Origin: Pseudomonas sp. v388
GTDB taxonomy: Bacteria > Pseudomonadota > Gammaproteobacteria > Pseudomonadales > Pseudomonadaceae
Assembly (NCBI RefSeq): GCF_003935425.1
Contig: NZ_RHQN01000001.1
Span: 372,001 to 436,000 of the forward strand
DNA: 64,000 nt
Reading direction: 5' to 3'
The notes beneath the pieces are model-generated. The model searched no databases and was not told where the DNA came from. It was given only the letters and a program-made list of their open reading frames with translations. The translations under genes were made by a program, and so were the position numbers. Every line of letters starts with the position of its first letter. Position 1 is the stretch's first letter. Of this stretch, positions 48,980 through 56,312 are shown piece by piece.

Positions 48980-49209
48980 GACAACTCTCCCCGAGGATGT
49001 GGTCAGGGAGGCGTGAGGAGGGTTCAGCCCGTTCGGTGCCCGACTGCCACGAATTCCAGGCGCCGTGAAAATCACGACGATTTTCCAGCCAAATCAATGA
49101 CCGGATAGGAGAAGTCAAGATTGGATCCTAAAGAGCGTCAACAACTTGACCGACCGACGGAGCAGCAGTTGTTCATAAGCAGGCGGGCAGTGTTTAGTGT
49201 CGGGGTATA

Positions 49210-50400
49210 TCAGACGCGGGCCTGTGCGCGCCTGGACAGCCAGATCGTCAACAGCAAGGCGCCGATCGACAGCAGTGATGCGTAGAAAAAGATCCAGTCA
49301 TAGCCTTGACCCAGGGCGATGGCGCCCATCAGCGGGCCCGCCACGGCGAGCGCCAGGTCGAAGAACACCGCGTAGGCGCTCAGGCCGGCACCGCGACTGG
49401 GCGGGGGCACGCTCTTGATTGCTTCGACGCCCAATGCCGGGTACACCAGTGACAGACCCAGGCCGGCCAGCCCGGCGCCGGTCAGGGCCACGCCGGTATT
49501 GGGCGCCAGCCAGAGCATGACCAGTCCGCAGGTTTCCACCACCATGCACAGGATTGCTGCGTTATACCCGCCCAGGCGGTTGATGGCACCGATGAACAGC
49601 AGTCGTGCGAGGATAAAACAGGCGCCGAACACCGTCAGGCACCAGGCAGCGCCTTCCCAGCCGCGGCTGAAGTAGAAGAGGGTGATGAAGGTGGTCAGCG
49701 TGCCATAGCCGATTGAAGACAGGGTCAGGCCCACGCCATACGGCGCGATGCGTCCGAACACCGACCAGTACGGCAGGCGCTCGCCGGCGATCACCGGTAC
49801 CGACGGCTTGTTGCGAATCAGCAGTAATGCCAGGCCGCCCATCACCATCAAGGCAGGGCCCAGGCTGTTGAAGCCTACCCGGTCGATGACCAACACGCCG
49901 AGAGGCGCACCAATGGCAATCGCCCCGTAGGACGCAATGCCGTTCCAGGAAATCGAGCGTGCCGTGTGCTCAGAGCCCACCTTGCCGATGCACCAGCTGA
50001 TGGTCCCGACGCCGATCATCCCCTGCGCTACCCCAAGAAACACCCGGGCTACGATCAGGATCGACAGGCTCGCCACCGCAAAGCTTTCCAGCGCAGTAGC
50101 GAGCAAGGTCAAGGCGCCGCTGATGACAATGCCGATCAAGCCGAACACGATGGCTCGCTTGCTGCCCAGGCTGTCCGTCGCACGGCCGGCGAACGGGCGG
50201 CTGAGCAGCGTCGCCAGGTATTGTGAAGCAATGGCCAGACCGGCAATCAGGGCACTGAAGCCCAACTGGTCATGGATGTAGCCCGGCAGCACCGCAATCG
50301 GCAGGCCGATGCACAGGAAGGCAATGAAGGTATAGAAAACGATGGAGACGATCTGCAGGGTGATCGTCGTGGAGCTGGGCTGACTGGAAGCGGCAGGCAT
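49210..50400 (-). CDS. MFS transporter (YhhS/YfcJ-like)
   Basis: This 396-residue transporter has twelve predicted membrane helices with the MFS loop motif SRPFAGRATDSLGSKRAI between helices 2 and 3. The IVFYTFIAFLCIGLPIAVLPGYIHDQL N terminus fits the YhhS/YfcJ subgroup, putative sugar or drug exporters. The substrate is unknown. It precedes the autotransporter on the same strand but with about 230 bases between. The ATG at 50398-50400 starts the conserved frame. Confidence 0.82.
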   Translation of the reverse strand: MPAASSQPSSTTITLQIVSIVFYTFIAFLCIGLPIAVLPGYIHDQLGFSALIAGLAIASQYLATLLSRPFAGRATDSLGSKRAIVFGLIGIVISGALTLLATALESFAVASLSILIVARVFLGVAQGMIGVGTISWCIGKVGSEHTARSISWNGIASYGAIAIGAPLGVLVIDRVGFNSLGPALMVMGGLALLLIRNKPSVPVIAGERLPYWSVFGRIAPYGVGLTLSSIGYGTLTTFITLFYFSRGWEGAAWCLTVFGACFILARLLFIGAINRLGGYNAAILCMVVETCGLVMLWLAPNTGVALTGAGLAGLGLSLVYPALGVEAIKSVPPPSRGAGLSAYAVFFDLALAVAGPLMGAIALGQGYDWIFFYASLLSIGALLLTIWLSRRAQARV

Positions 50401-50552
50401 TGGGCTCGTTCGCTGGCAGGCGGTAGGAGACCACCATCATGGCGTGAGCGAAGCGGAAAAGAAAGCAGGCTAACGATATTGCTGCTGGAAAACGCCAGAT
50501 CGCCAGCAAGACGGCATTCAAGGCGATACACCTGCTGCAGATGTCCCGACCT

Positions 50553-50577
50553 CTTCGCGAGCAAGCTCGCTCCTACA
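50553..50577. repeat. REP sequence copy
   Basis: CTTCGCGAGCAAGCTCGCTC followed by CTACA is the same REP unit as the right arm at 5356-5447, here single. Confidence 0.8.
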
Positions 50578-50648
50578 AGTGTGTCGGCCGCAGGTCCGAG
50601 CGTGTCGGCGCCACTGGGTTTGAGGGTATATCCGTTACCGCGTTGTCG

Positions 50649-50732
50649 GGTCTTGGGTTCCGGCCCTTACGGCCGGAACCAGACCATCAGGCGACCTGAT
50701 AAGGGATATGCTCCTAAGCCGTAAGGTCGCCT
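50649..50732. repeat. Complex hairpin element in intergenic DNA
   Basis: GGTTCCGGCC pairs with GGCCGGAACC around a CTTAC loop, and flanking GGTCT/AGACC extend the stem; a second pair of arms AGGCGACCT / AGGTCGCCT follows. The surrounding GAGGGTATATCCGTTACCGC resembles intergenic repeats I associate with Pseudomonas chromosomes, but I cannot confirm copies elsewhere in this window. Confidence 0.55.
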
Positions 50733-50808
50733 TCGCCAGCAAGCTGGCTACAGGGAAACTGCCGTAGGAGCGGACTTGACCGGGATGGGCCGCAAAGCGG
50801 CCCCGGAT

Positions 50809-52398
50809 TTAGATCGCTACACCCTGACTACGCAGGTAGTCGTCGTAGGTGCCGCTGAAGTCGATCACGCCGCTTGGGCTCAGCTCGATGATGCGGGTCG
50901 CCAGCGAGGAAACGAACTCGCGGTCGTGGCTGACGAAAATCAGCGTGCCCGGATAGTTTTCCAGCGCCAGGTTCAGCGCTTCGATCGATTCCATGTCCAG
51001 GTGGTTGGTCGGTTCGTCCATCACCAGCACGTTGGGCTTTTGCAGGATCAGCTTGCCGAACAGCATGCGGCCCTGTTCACCACCGGAGATGACCTTGACC
51101 GATTTCAGGATCTCATCGTTGGAGAACAGCATGCGGCCCAAGGTACCGCGAACCAGCTGCTCGCCGCCTTGAGTCCATTGCCCCATCCAGTCGAACAGCG
51201 TGCTGTCGTCTTCGAAGTCGTGGGCGTGGTCCTGGGCGTAGTAGCCGATTTCCGCCGACTCGGTCCATTTGACCGTACCGGCATCCGGTTGCAGCTCATT
51301 GACCAGGGTGCGCAGCAGGGTGGTCTTGCCGATACCGTTCGGACCGATGATCGCCACGCGCTCGCCGGCTTCGACGGTGAAGCTGAAGTCCTTGAACAGC
51401 GGGTTGCCGTCGAACCCCTTGGCCATGCGTTCCACGACCACGGCCTGGCGGTGCAGCTTCTTGGTCTGCTCGAACCGAATGAACGGGCTGACGCGGCTGG
51501 AAGGCTTGACCTCGGCCAGCTGGATCTTGTCGATCTGCTTGGCGCGGGAAGTGGCCTGCTTGGCTTTCGAGGCGTTGGCCGAGAAGCGGCTGACGAACGA
51601 TTGCAGTTCCGAGATCTGCGCCTTCTTCTTGGCGTTGTCGGACAGCAATTGCTCGCGGGACTGGGTCGCGACGGTCATGTACTCGTCGTAGTTACCCGGG
51701 AACAGGCGCAGCTCGCCGTAGTCCAGGTCAGCCATGTGGGTACATACGCTGTTCAGGAAGTGACGGTCGTGAGAAATGATGATCATCAGGCTGTTGCGCT
51801 GGGTCAGAATGTTTTCCAGCCAGCGGATAGTGTTGATGTCCAGGTGGTTGGTCGGTTCGTCGAGCAACAGCACCTCAGGATCGGAGAACAGCGCCTGCGC
51901 CAGCAAAACGCGCAGTTTCCAGCCCGGCGACACTTCGCTCATCGGGCCGTTGTGCTGCTCGATGCCGATACCCAGGCCCAGCAGCAGTTCACCGGCGCGG
52001 GATTCGGCGGTGTAGCCGTCCATTTCCGCGAACTCGGTTTCCAGCTCGGCCACTGCCATGCCATCGTCTTCGGTCATTTCCGGCAGCGAGTAGATACGGT
52101 CGCGCTCGGCCTTGACCTTCCACAGCTCTTCATGACCCATGATCACGGTGTCGAGCACAGTGAATTCTTCGTAGGCGAACTGATCCTGGCGCAGCTTACC
52201 CAGGCGCACGTTCGGCTCGAGCATCACCTGACCGCCCGAGGGCTCCAGATCACCGCCGAGGATCTTCATGAACGTGGACTTGCCGCAGCCGTTCGCGCCG
52301 ATCAGGCCGTAACGGTTACCGGCACCAAACTTGACCGAGACGTTCTCGAACAACGGCTTGGGACCGAACTGCATGGTGATGTTAGCTGTGGAGATCAA
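50809..52398 (-). CDS. ybiT: ABC-F ATPase YbiT
   Basis: This 529-residue protein has two ABC domains and no membrane segments: Walker [10 protein letters not shown] and GPNGIGKTT, Walker [12 protein letters not shown] and [10 protein letters not shown], and signature SPGWKLRV and SGGEQGRM, joined by a ~80-residue charged linker ([20 protein letters not shown]). ABC-F proteins bind the ribosome E site; YbiT-type proteins act on translation. The length matches E. coli YbiT (about 530). It ends 408 bases from the MFS gene start. Confidence 0.93.
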   Translation of the reverse strand: MISTANITMQFGPKPLFENVSVKFGAGNRYGLIGANGCGKSTFMKILGGDLEPSGGQVMLEPNVRLGKLRQDQFAYEEFTVLDTVIMGHEELWKVKAERDRIYSLPEMTEDDGMAVAELETEFAEMDGYTAESRAGELLLGLGIGIEQHNGPMSEVSPGWKLRVLLAQALFSDPEVLLLDEPTNHLDINTIRWLENILTQRNSLMIIISHDRHFLNSVCTHMADLDYGELRLFPGNYDEYMTVATQSREQLLSDNAKKKAQISELQSFVSRFSANASKAKQATSRAKQIDKIQLAEVKPSSRVSPFIRFEQTKKLHRQAVVVERMAKGFDGNPLFKDFSFTVEAGERVAIIGPNGIGKTTLLRTLVNELQPDAGTVKWTESAEIGYYAQDHAHDFEDDSTLFDWMGQWTQGGEQLVRGTLGRMLFSNDEILKSVKVISGGEQGRMLFGKLILQKPNVLVMDEPTNHLDMESIEALNLALENYPGTLIFVSHDREFVSSLATRIIELSPSGVIDFSGTYDDYLRSQGVAI

Positions 52399-52762
52399 TT
52401 GCCATACCTATCAATAACTTGGGGGGTGCCGGCTTCGGATATTACGGCTCCTGAAAGCAACCGGAACGAACCGGTGCCATTCAGTGAGCGTGGGCCAGCG
52501 GACATGCGTCGACAGCAACTTGAGCATGTCACAGCCGAGTTGCCGGGAGATGAATGCGGGTTAGATGCCAGACATTGGCGCGCATTGTCGCATAGGTATG
52601 ACGGCAATTGCATGGCAGCCGGTCTTGGGGCCTGCGACAAAGTGCGCATCACGATCGGCGGGCAGGGTGTGCGAATCGACAATTTGCCAAATACGCATCA
52701 CCGCCTAGGCTGTCTGGCAGGTTGTCCGACGCTTGCATCAGGACCGTATGGAGGAATCGCCA
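52399..52762. other. Intergenic region between ybiT and the next gene
   Basis: This 364-bp divergent region should hold the ybiT promoter on the minus strand and the promoter of the 65-residue gene on the plus strand. The small frames across it lack ribosome binding sites. I see no RNA gene or repeat. Confidence 0.5.
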
Positions 52763-52960
52763 ATGTCCAACCTGACTCCACTGTTCACCGACGAAATCCA
52801 GGCATGGGATCGCTTTGCAGCCGCTGCGCTCAATGCGACGGTTGCGGCCGGGGAGCCTTCCGAACAGGCGGTGGAGGTCGCCGCCCAGTTGGCTGACGCG
52901 TTGCTGCGCGAGCGGCAGAAACGCATCAAGGCGGCCAAGGAACAGCTGTTCCAGCACTGA
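52763..52960 (+). CDS. Conserved-looking small protein (65 aa)
   Basis: This 65-residue cytoplasmic protein starts MSNLTPLFTDEIQAWDRF and ends in a charged helix LRERQKRIKAAKEQLFQH. GGAGG lies 8 bases before the ATG at 52763, supporting this start over the frame beginning at 52733. It has no membrane helix, signal peptide or known catalytic motif. The composition (Ala-rich helix, basic C terminus) resembles small helical binding proteins, but no family is recognised. Confidence 0.65.
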   Translation: MSNLTPLFTDEIQAWDRFAAAALNATVAAGEPSEQAVEVAAQLADALLRERQKRIKAAKEQLFQH

Positions 52961-53090
52961 GTGCCGCTGCAACTCCTGCCGTCGTGAAACATGTTCGGCT
53001 CGGATGAGCCCTGGCCGGTCAGCCTGGTATATCCTGCTGCGCCATCGGCCCATGATTCATCTGATGTCCATTGTTCAAGGAGTTGTCGCT

Positions 53091-53516
53091 GTGACCACCA
53101 TCAAGATCACCGCAGGCGGGTTTGAGTTTCTGGCTCAGGCCAACCCCGACGCGCCGCAGACCGTAGCCGCATTTCTCGCATTGCTGCCGTACCGGCAAAA
53201 GCTCATTCATGTGCGCTGGAGTGGCGAGGGCTGCTGGGTGCCGCTGGGTGACTACCAGCTCAAGAGTGGCGACCAGTTGATCGGTTTCGAGAACGCCACC
53301 AGCCATCCGTCGGTGGGCGACATCCTATTCTACCCAGGCGGCTACAGCGAAACCGAGATCATCCTGGCCTACGGTTCGTGCTGTTTCGCCAGCAAGATGG
53401 GGCAACTGGCGGGTAACCATTTCCTGACCATCGTCGAAGGCAAGGAGAACCTGCGCAAGCTGGGCGTGAAGACCCTGTGGGAAGGCGCCCAGGACGTGTT
53501 GTTCGAGCTGGCTTGA
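53091..53516 (+). CDS. DUF3830 family protein
   Basis: This 141-residue protein (VTTIKITAGGFEFLAQ...) has LPYRQKLIHVRWSGEGCWVPLG and the C-terminal GNHFLTIVEGKENLRKLG that I associate with DUF3830, a family with a cyclophilin-like fold and no established activity. The start is GTG at 53091 with AAGGAG 9 bases upstream; an in-frame ATG at 53064 lacks such a site. Its neighbours do not indicate a function. Confidence 0.75.
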   Translation: MTTIKITAGGFEFLAQANPDAPQTVAAFLALLPYRQKLIHVRWSGEGCWVPLGDYQLKSGDQLIGFENATSHPSVGDILFYPGGYSETEIILAYGSCCFASKMGQLAGNHFLTIVEGKENLRKLGVKTLWEGAQDVLFELA

Positions 53517-53641
53517 AACGTTCGCCAGGCCGGGCGGCGCGGCGGCGGCATTAGATAGCCAGTATTTCTGAACTGCCGCGGGTCGCCCAGGGTCTAGTCC
53601 ACAACGCTTCCGTTTCCTGGAAGCCGTCCTGGAGACAACCC

Positions 53642-54085
53642 TTGAATATTTTTGAAGCCTTGCGTGAAAGCCATGAACGTCAGCGTCGCTATGCCCAGGC
53701 GCTGGTGCAGACCAGTGGGAACAGCGAGGAGCGGGTGCAGGCTTATAAACAGCTCAAGGAAGAGCTGCATGCCCATGAAACCGCAGAGGAGCGCTTTTTC
53801 TATATACCGCTGATGGCCCACGACACCGGGGTCGACCTCAGCCGCCACGCCATTTCCGAGCACCATGAAATGGACGAAATGATCGAGGAACTGGACGAGA
53901 CCGAGATGTCCAGCCCGTCCTGGCTGGCGACCGCTAAAAAGCTGTCAGACAAGGTCCATCACCACCTTGAAGAAGAGGAACACAAGTTTTTCCAGATGGC
54001 GGGCAAGATTCTGGATGACAGCCAGAAACAGTCCCTGGCCAATCAGTACGTCAAGGAATACGAGGAGCAACTGGCCGAAGGTTGA
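53642..54085 (+). CDS. Hemerythrin HHE-domain protein
   Basis: This 147-residue four-helix hemerythrin-type protein has the metal ligands in HAHETAEERFFY, SEHHEMDEMIEE and KVHHHLEEEEHKFFQ, so a di-iron site for oxygen, NO or iron handling is predicted. The start is TTG at 53642 with GGAGA upstream, reading MNIFEALRESHERQRR. The position between DUF3830 and a lipoprotein gives no pathway clue. Confidence 0.87.
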   Translation: MNIFEALRESHERQRRYAQALVQTSGNSEERVQAYKQLKEELHAHETAEERFFYIPLMAHDTGVDLSRHAISEHHEMDEMIEELDETEMSSPSWLATAKKLSDKVHHHLEEEEHKFFQMAGKILDDSQKQSLANQYVKEYEEQLAEG

Positions 54086-54143
54086 GGCTGCGATGCTAGA
54101 CTTCGCTTTTTTTCGGCGAAGCTCGTCAGGGAAAGGCCAGATC

Positions 54144-54494
54144 ATGAAATCTGCGGTACTTGTAGTAGCAGCAACGGCGATGTTGGCGGGATGCGCAGCC
54201 CCTTCGCAATCGGATCGCTCGGCAGGTCCCAACAAGGTGCTGACCAGCACCAAGCAGGCGGCCGCCGTCGCCCAGTGCATTCAGGTGTCGTGGCAGAACG
54301 AGGCAATGTTCGGCGCCATCTCGGACGTGTTCATGCATAAGCTGGGCGAGGGCGGCTTCACCGTGTTCACCACCGAGGCGCGTTACTTTGCCGACGTGCG
54401 GGCCACGGGTCAGGAGACGACGGTCGAGTTCTATGCGCCGCTCACCGACAGCCAGGCTCCGCTGCGAGCCGCTGCGGTTGCGACCTGCCTGTAG
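54144..54494 (+). CDS. Small lipoprotein
   Basis: This 116-residue protein has a signal peptide ending in the lipobox AMLAGC and then a mature domain with VAQCIQVSWQNEAMFG and a C-terminal VATCL; the two later cysteines may form a disulfide. An AAAGG site lies 8-9 bases before the ATG at 54144, which decides the start. No family name is recognised. A hairpin with TTTT follows right after the stop. Confidence 0.7.
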   Translation: MKSAVLVVAATAMLAGCAAPSQSDRSAGPNKVLTSTKQAAAVAQCIQVSWQNEAMFGAISDVFMHKLGEGGFTVFTTEARYFADVRATGQETTVEFYAPLTDSQAPLRAAAVATCL

Positions 54495-54520
54495 CACCGC
54501 TTCTGCAAAGCGGTGCTTTT
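54494..54520 (+). terminator. Terminator between lipoprotein and ridA
   Basis: GCACCGCTT (54494-54502) pairs with AAGCGGTGC (54508-54516), followed by TTTT. It separates the lipoprotein gene from ridA, which starts 25 bases later. Confidence 0.75.
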
Positions 54521-54544
54521 GCAATGAAAATTCAAGGAGATCCC

Positions 54545-54940
54545 ATGAGCATCACCCGTTATGGCGCCGGCAGTACGGCCGGCGGCGGCCAACCACGGCC
54601 CTTTGCCCGCGCAGTCGAGGCCGATGGCTGGCTGCATGTGTCCGGCCAGGTGCCGGCGCTGGAGGGAGAGATCATTGCCGGCGGCATCGTCGAACAGACG
54701 CACCAGGCCATGCGTAATCTGGTCGCGATTCTGGAAGAAGCCGGCTATGAGCTCAAGGACGTGGTGCGGGTCGGCGTCTGGCTCGATGACCCCCGGGATT
54801 TCTGGAGCTTCAATAAGGTATTCGCCGAGTATTTCACCCCTGAACACGCGCCGGCGCGCGCCTGCGTCCAGGCCAGCATGATGGTCGACTGCAAGGTCGA
54901 GATCGATTGCATTGCCTATAAGGCCAAACAGCCCGGCTAG
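54545..54940 (+). CDS. RidA-family enamine/imine deaminase
   Basis: This 131-residue Rid-family protein starts MSITRYGAG and has WLHVSGQVP, QTHQAMRNLVAILEEAGYELKDVVRVGVWLDD and the catalytic arginine region PARACVQ. RidA hydrolyses reactive 2-aminoacrylate and other enamines released by PLP enzymes. AAGGAG lies 9 bases before the ATG. It overlaps or is close to the D-serine-deaminase-like gene 22 bases downstream, so the pair probably acts together. Confidence 0.88.
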   Translation: MSITRYGAGSTAGGGQPRPFARAVEADGWLHVSGQVPALEGEIIAGGIVEQTHQAMRNLVAILEEAGYELKDVVRVGVWLDDPRDFWSFNKVFAEYFTPEHAPARACVQASMMVDCKVEIDCIAYKAKQPG

Positions 54941-54962
54941 CCCGGTTGCCAGGAGGTGCGCG

Positions 54963-56168
54963 ATGAGCATGACCGTGATCGAAAAGGGCAGCGCCAAGCC
55001 CGGCGACAGCCTCGTCGAGGACGTCAGTCTTCCGGCCCTGGTGATTCATCGCGCAGCGCTGGAGCACAACATTCGCTGGATGCAGACCTTCGTCACCAAC
55101 AGCGGTGCGGAACTGGCTCCCCATGGCAAGACCAGCATGGTCCCGGCCCTGTTTCGCCGGCAGCTGGAAGAAGGCGCATGGGGCATGACCCTGGCGACTG
55201 CCGTGCAGACGCGTGCGGCTTATGCCCATGGTGTACGCCGGGTGCTGATGGCCAATCAGCTGGTGGGTGAGCCGAACATGGCGTTGATTGCCGAGATGCT
55301 GGCCGACCCGATGTTCGATTTCCACTGCCTGGTCGATCACCCGGACAACATTGCGGCGCTGGGCCAATTCTTCGCCGCTCGCGGACTTCGGCTCAATGTG
55401 ATGATCGAATACGGCGTGCCCGGCGGGCGTTGTGGCTGTCGCAGCGAAGACCAGGTGCTGGAACTGGCCGATGCCATCGCCGCACAGCCGGCCTTGGCGC
55501 TGACCGGCATCGAAGGTTACGAAGGGGTGATTCACGGCGAGCACGCGGTGACCCAGATCAACGATTTCGCCGCGTCGCTGGTACGCCTGGCCGTAGAACT
55601 GCAGGATCGGGGCGCATTTGCCCTGGCTCGGCCGATCGTCACGGCGTCCGGTTCAGCGTGGTACGACTTGATCGCCGCAGCCTTCGACGCCCAGGCGGTG
55701 CGCGAACGCTTTCTCGGCGTGCTGCGCCCCGGCAGTTACGTGGTCCACGACCATGGCCTCTACAAGGACGCCCAATGCTGCGTGCTGGACCGCCACCCCG
55801 GCTTGACCGAGGGGCTGCGCCCGGCGCTGGAAGTCTGGGCCCACGTCCAGTCCTTGCCGGAACCGGGGTTCGCGGTCGTGGCCATGGGCAAACGCGACGT
55901 CGCCTTTGATGCCGGACTGCCGAACCCGTTGTGGCGATTCAGGCCGGGAATATCGCCACTGGCAGGCGAGGACGTCAGTGCCTGCCGCGTCACCGCCGTA
56001 ATGGATCAACACGCCTTCATGACAGTGGCGCCGGGGTGCGCTCTGAAAGTGGGCGACATCATCTCCTTCGGCACCTCGCACCCGTGCCTGACGTTCGACA
56101 AATGGCGCAACGGCTGCCTGGTGGACGAGGAATTGAAGGTCATCGAGTCGTTCAGCACGTTTTTCTGA
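54963..56168 (+). CDS. D-serine deaminase/D-threonine aldolase-like PLP enzyme
   Basis: This 401-residue fold-type III (alanine racemase-like) enzyme has the PLP lysine in APHGKTSM (Lys56) and the C-terminal metal-binding HPC motif in SFGTSHPCLTFDKW (His373, Cys375), the signature of DSD1-type D-serine dehydratases and D-threonine aldolases. It is likely to deaminate a D-amino acid such as D-serine to an enamine which RidA, encoded immediately upstream, would clear. AGGAGG lies 5 bases before the ATG. Confidence 0.85.
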   Translation: MSMTVIEKGSAKPGDSLVEDVSLPALVIHRAALEHNIRWMQTFVTNSGAELAPHGKTSMVPALFRRQLEEGAWGMTLATAVQTRAAYAHGVRRVLMANQLVGEPNMALIAEMLADPMFDFHCLVDHPDNIAALGQFFAARGLRLNVMIEYGVPGGRCGCRSEDQVLELADAIAAQPALALTGIEGYEGVIHGEHAVTQINDFAASLVRLAVELQDRGAFALARPIVTASGSAWYDLIAAAFDAQAVRERFLGVLRPGSYVVHDHGLYKDAQCCVLDRHPGLTEGLRPALEVWAHVQSLPEPGFAVVAMGKRDVAFDAGLPNPLWRFRPGISPLAGEDVSACRVTAVMDQHAFMTVAPGCALKVGDIISFGTSHPCLTFDKWRNGCLVDEELKVIESFSTFF

Positions 56169-56312
56169 ACGGCCAAGACCCTGCTGCGCAATCTCCAACG
56201 AACATGCAGTTGATCGGCTAAGGCCCTGACAGCAAAGCATTTCACTGGAGCTTGGCGGCGATTCCGGCGACCATAGGGCTCCTTCGCCTGCCAGCCATCA
56301 TCTGGAGTCTGC

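Larger units (their letters stand above)
50401..50808. other. Intergenic region with several folded repeats
   Basis: No gene is supported in this 408-bp stretch. It includes a REP copy (50553-50577), a long hairpin with a perfect 10-bp stem (50656-50665 with 50671-50680) extended by a 5-bp outer stem, a 9-bp inverted repeat (50689-50697 with 50724-50732), a GCCAGC-aa-GCTGGC dyad (50735-50748), a REP fragment (50763-50779) and a hairpin (50787-50803) that may stop ybiT transcription. Confidence 0.7.

Noticed and set aside
47129-49108. 659-codon open frame on the plus strand over the autotransporter
   Set aside because: The repeat-rich minus-strand gene leaves this frame open by composition; no signal or family pattern is seen.
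52395-52682. 95-codon minus-strand frame upstream of ybiT
   Set aside because: It overlaps the ybiT start region, lacks a ribosome binding site and has no motif; the region is better explained as promoter DNA.
50776-52896. Long open frame (706 codons) on the plus strand opposite ybiT
   Set aside because: It mirrors the highly biased codons of ybiT and has no family motif or ribosome binding site; the minus-strand ABC-F protein is complete.
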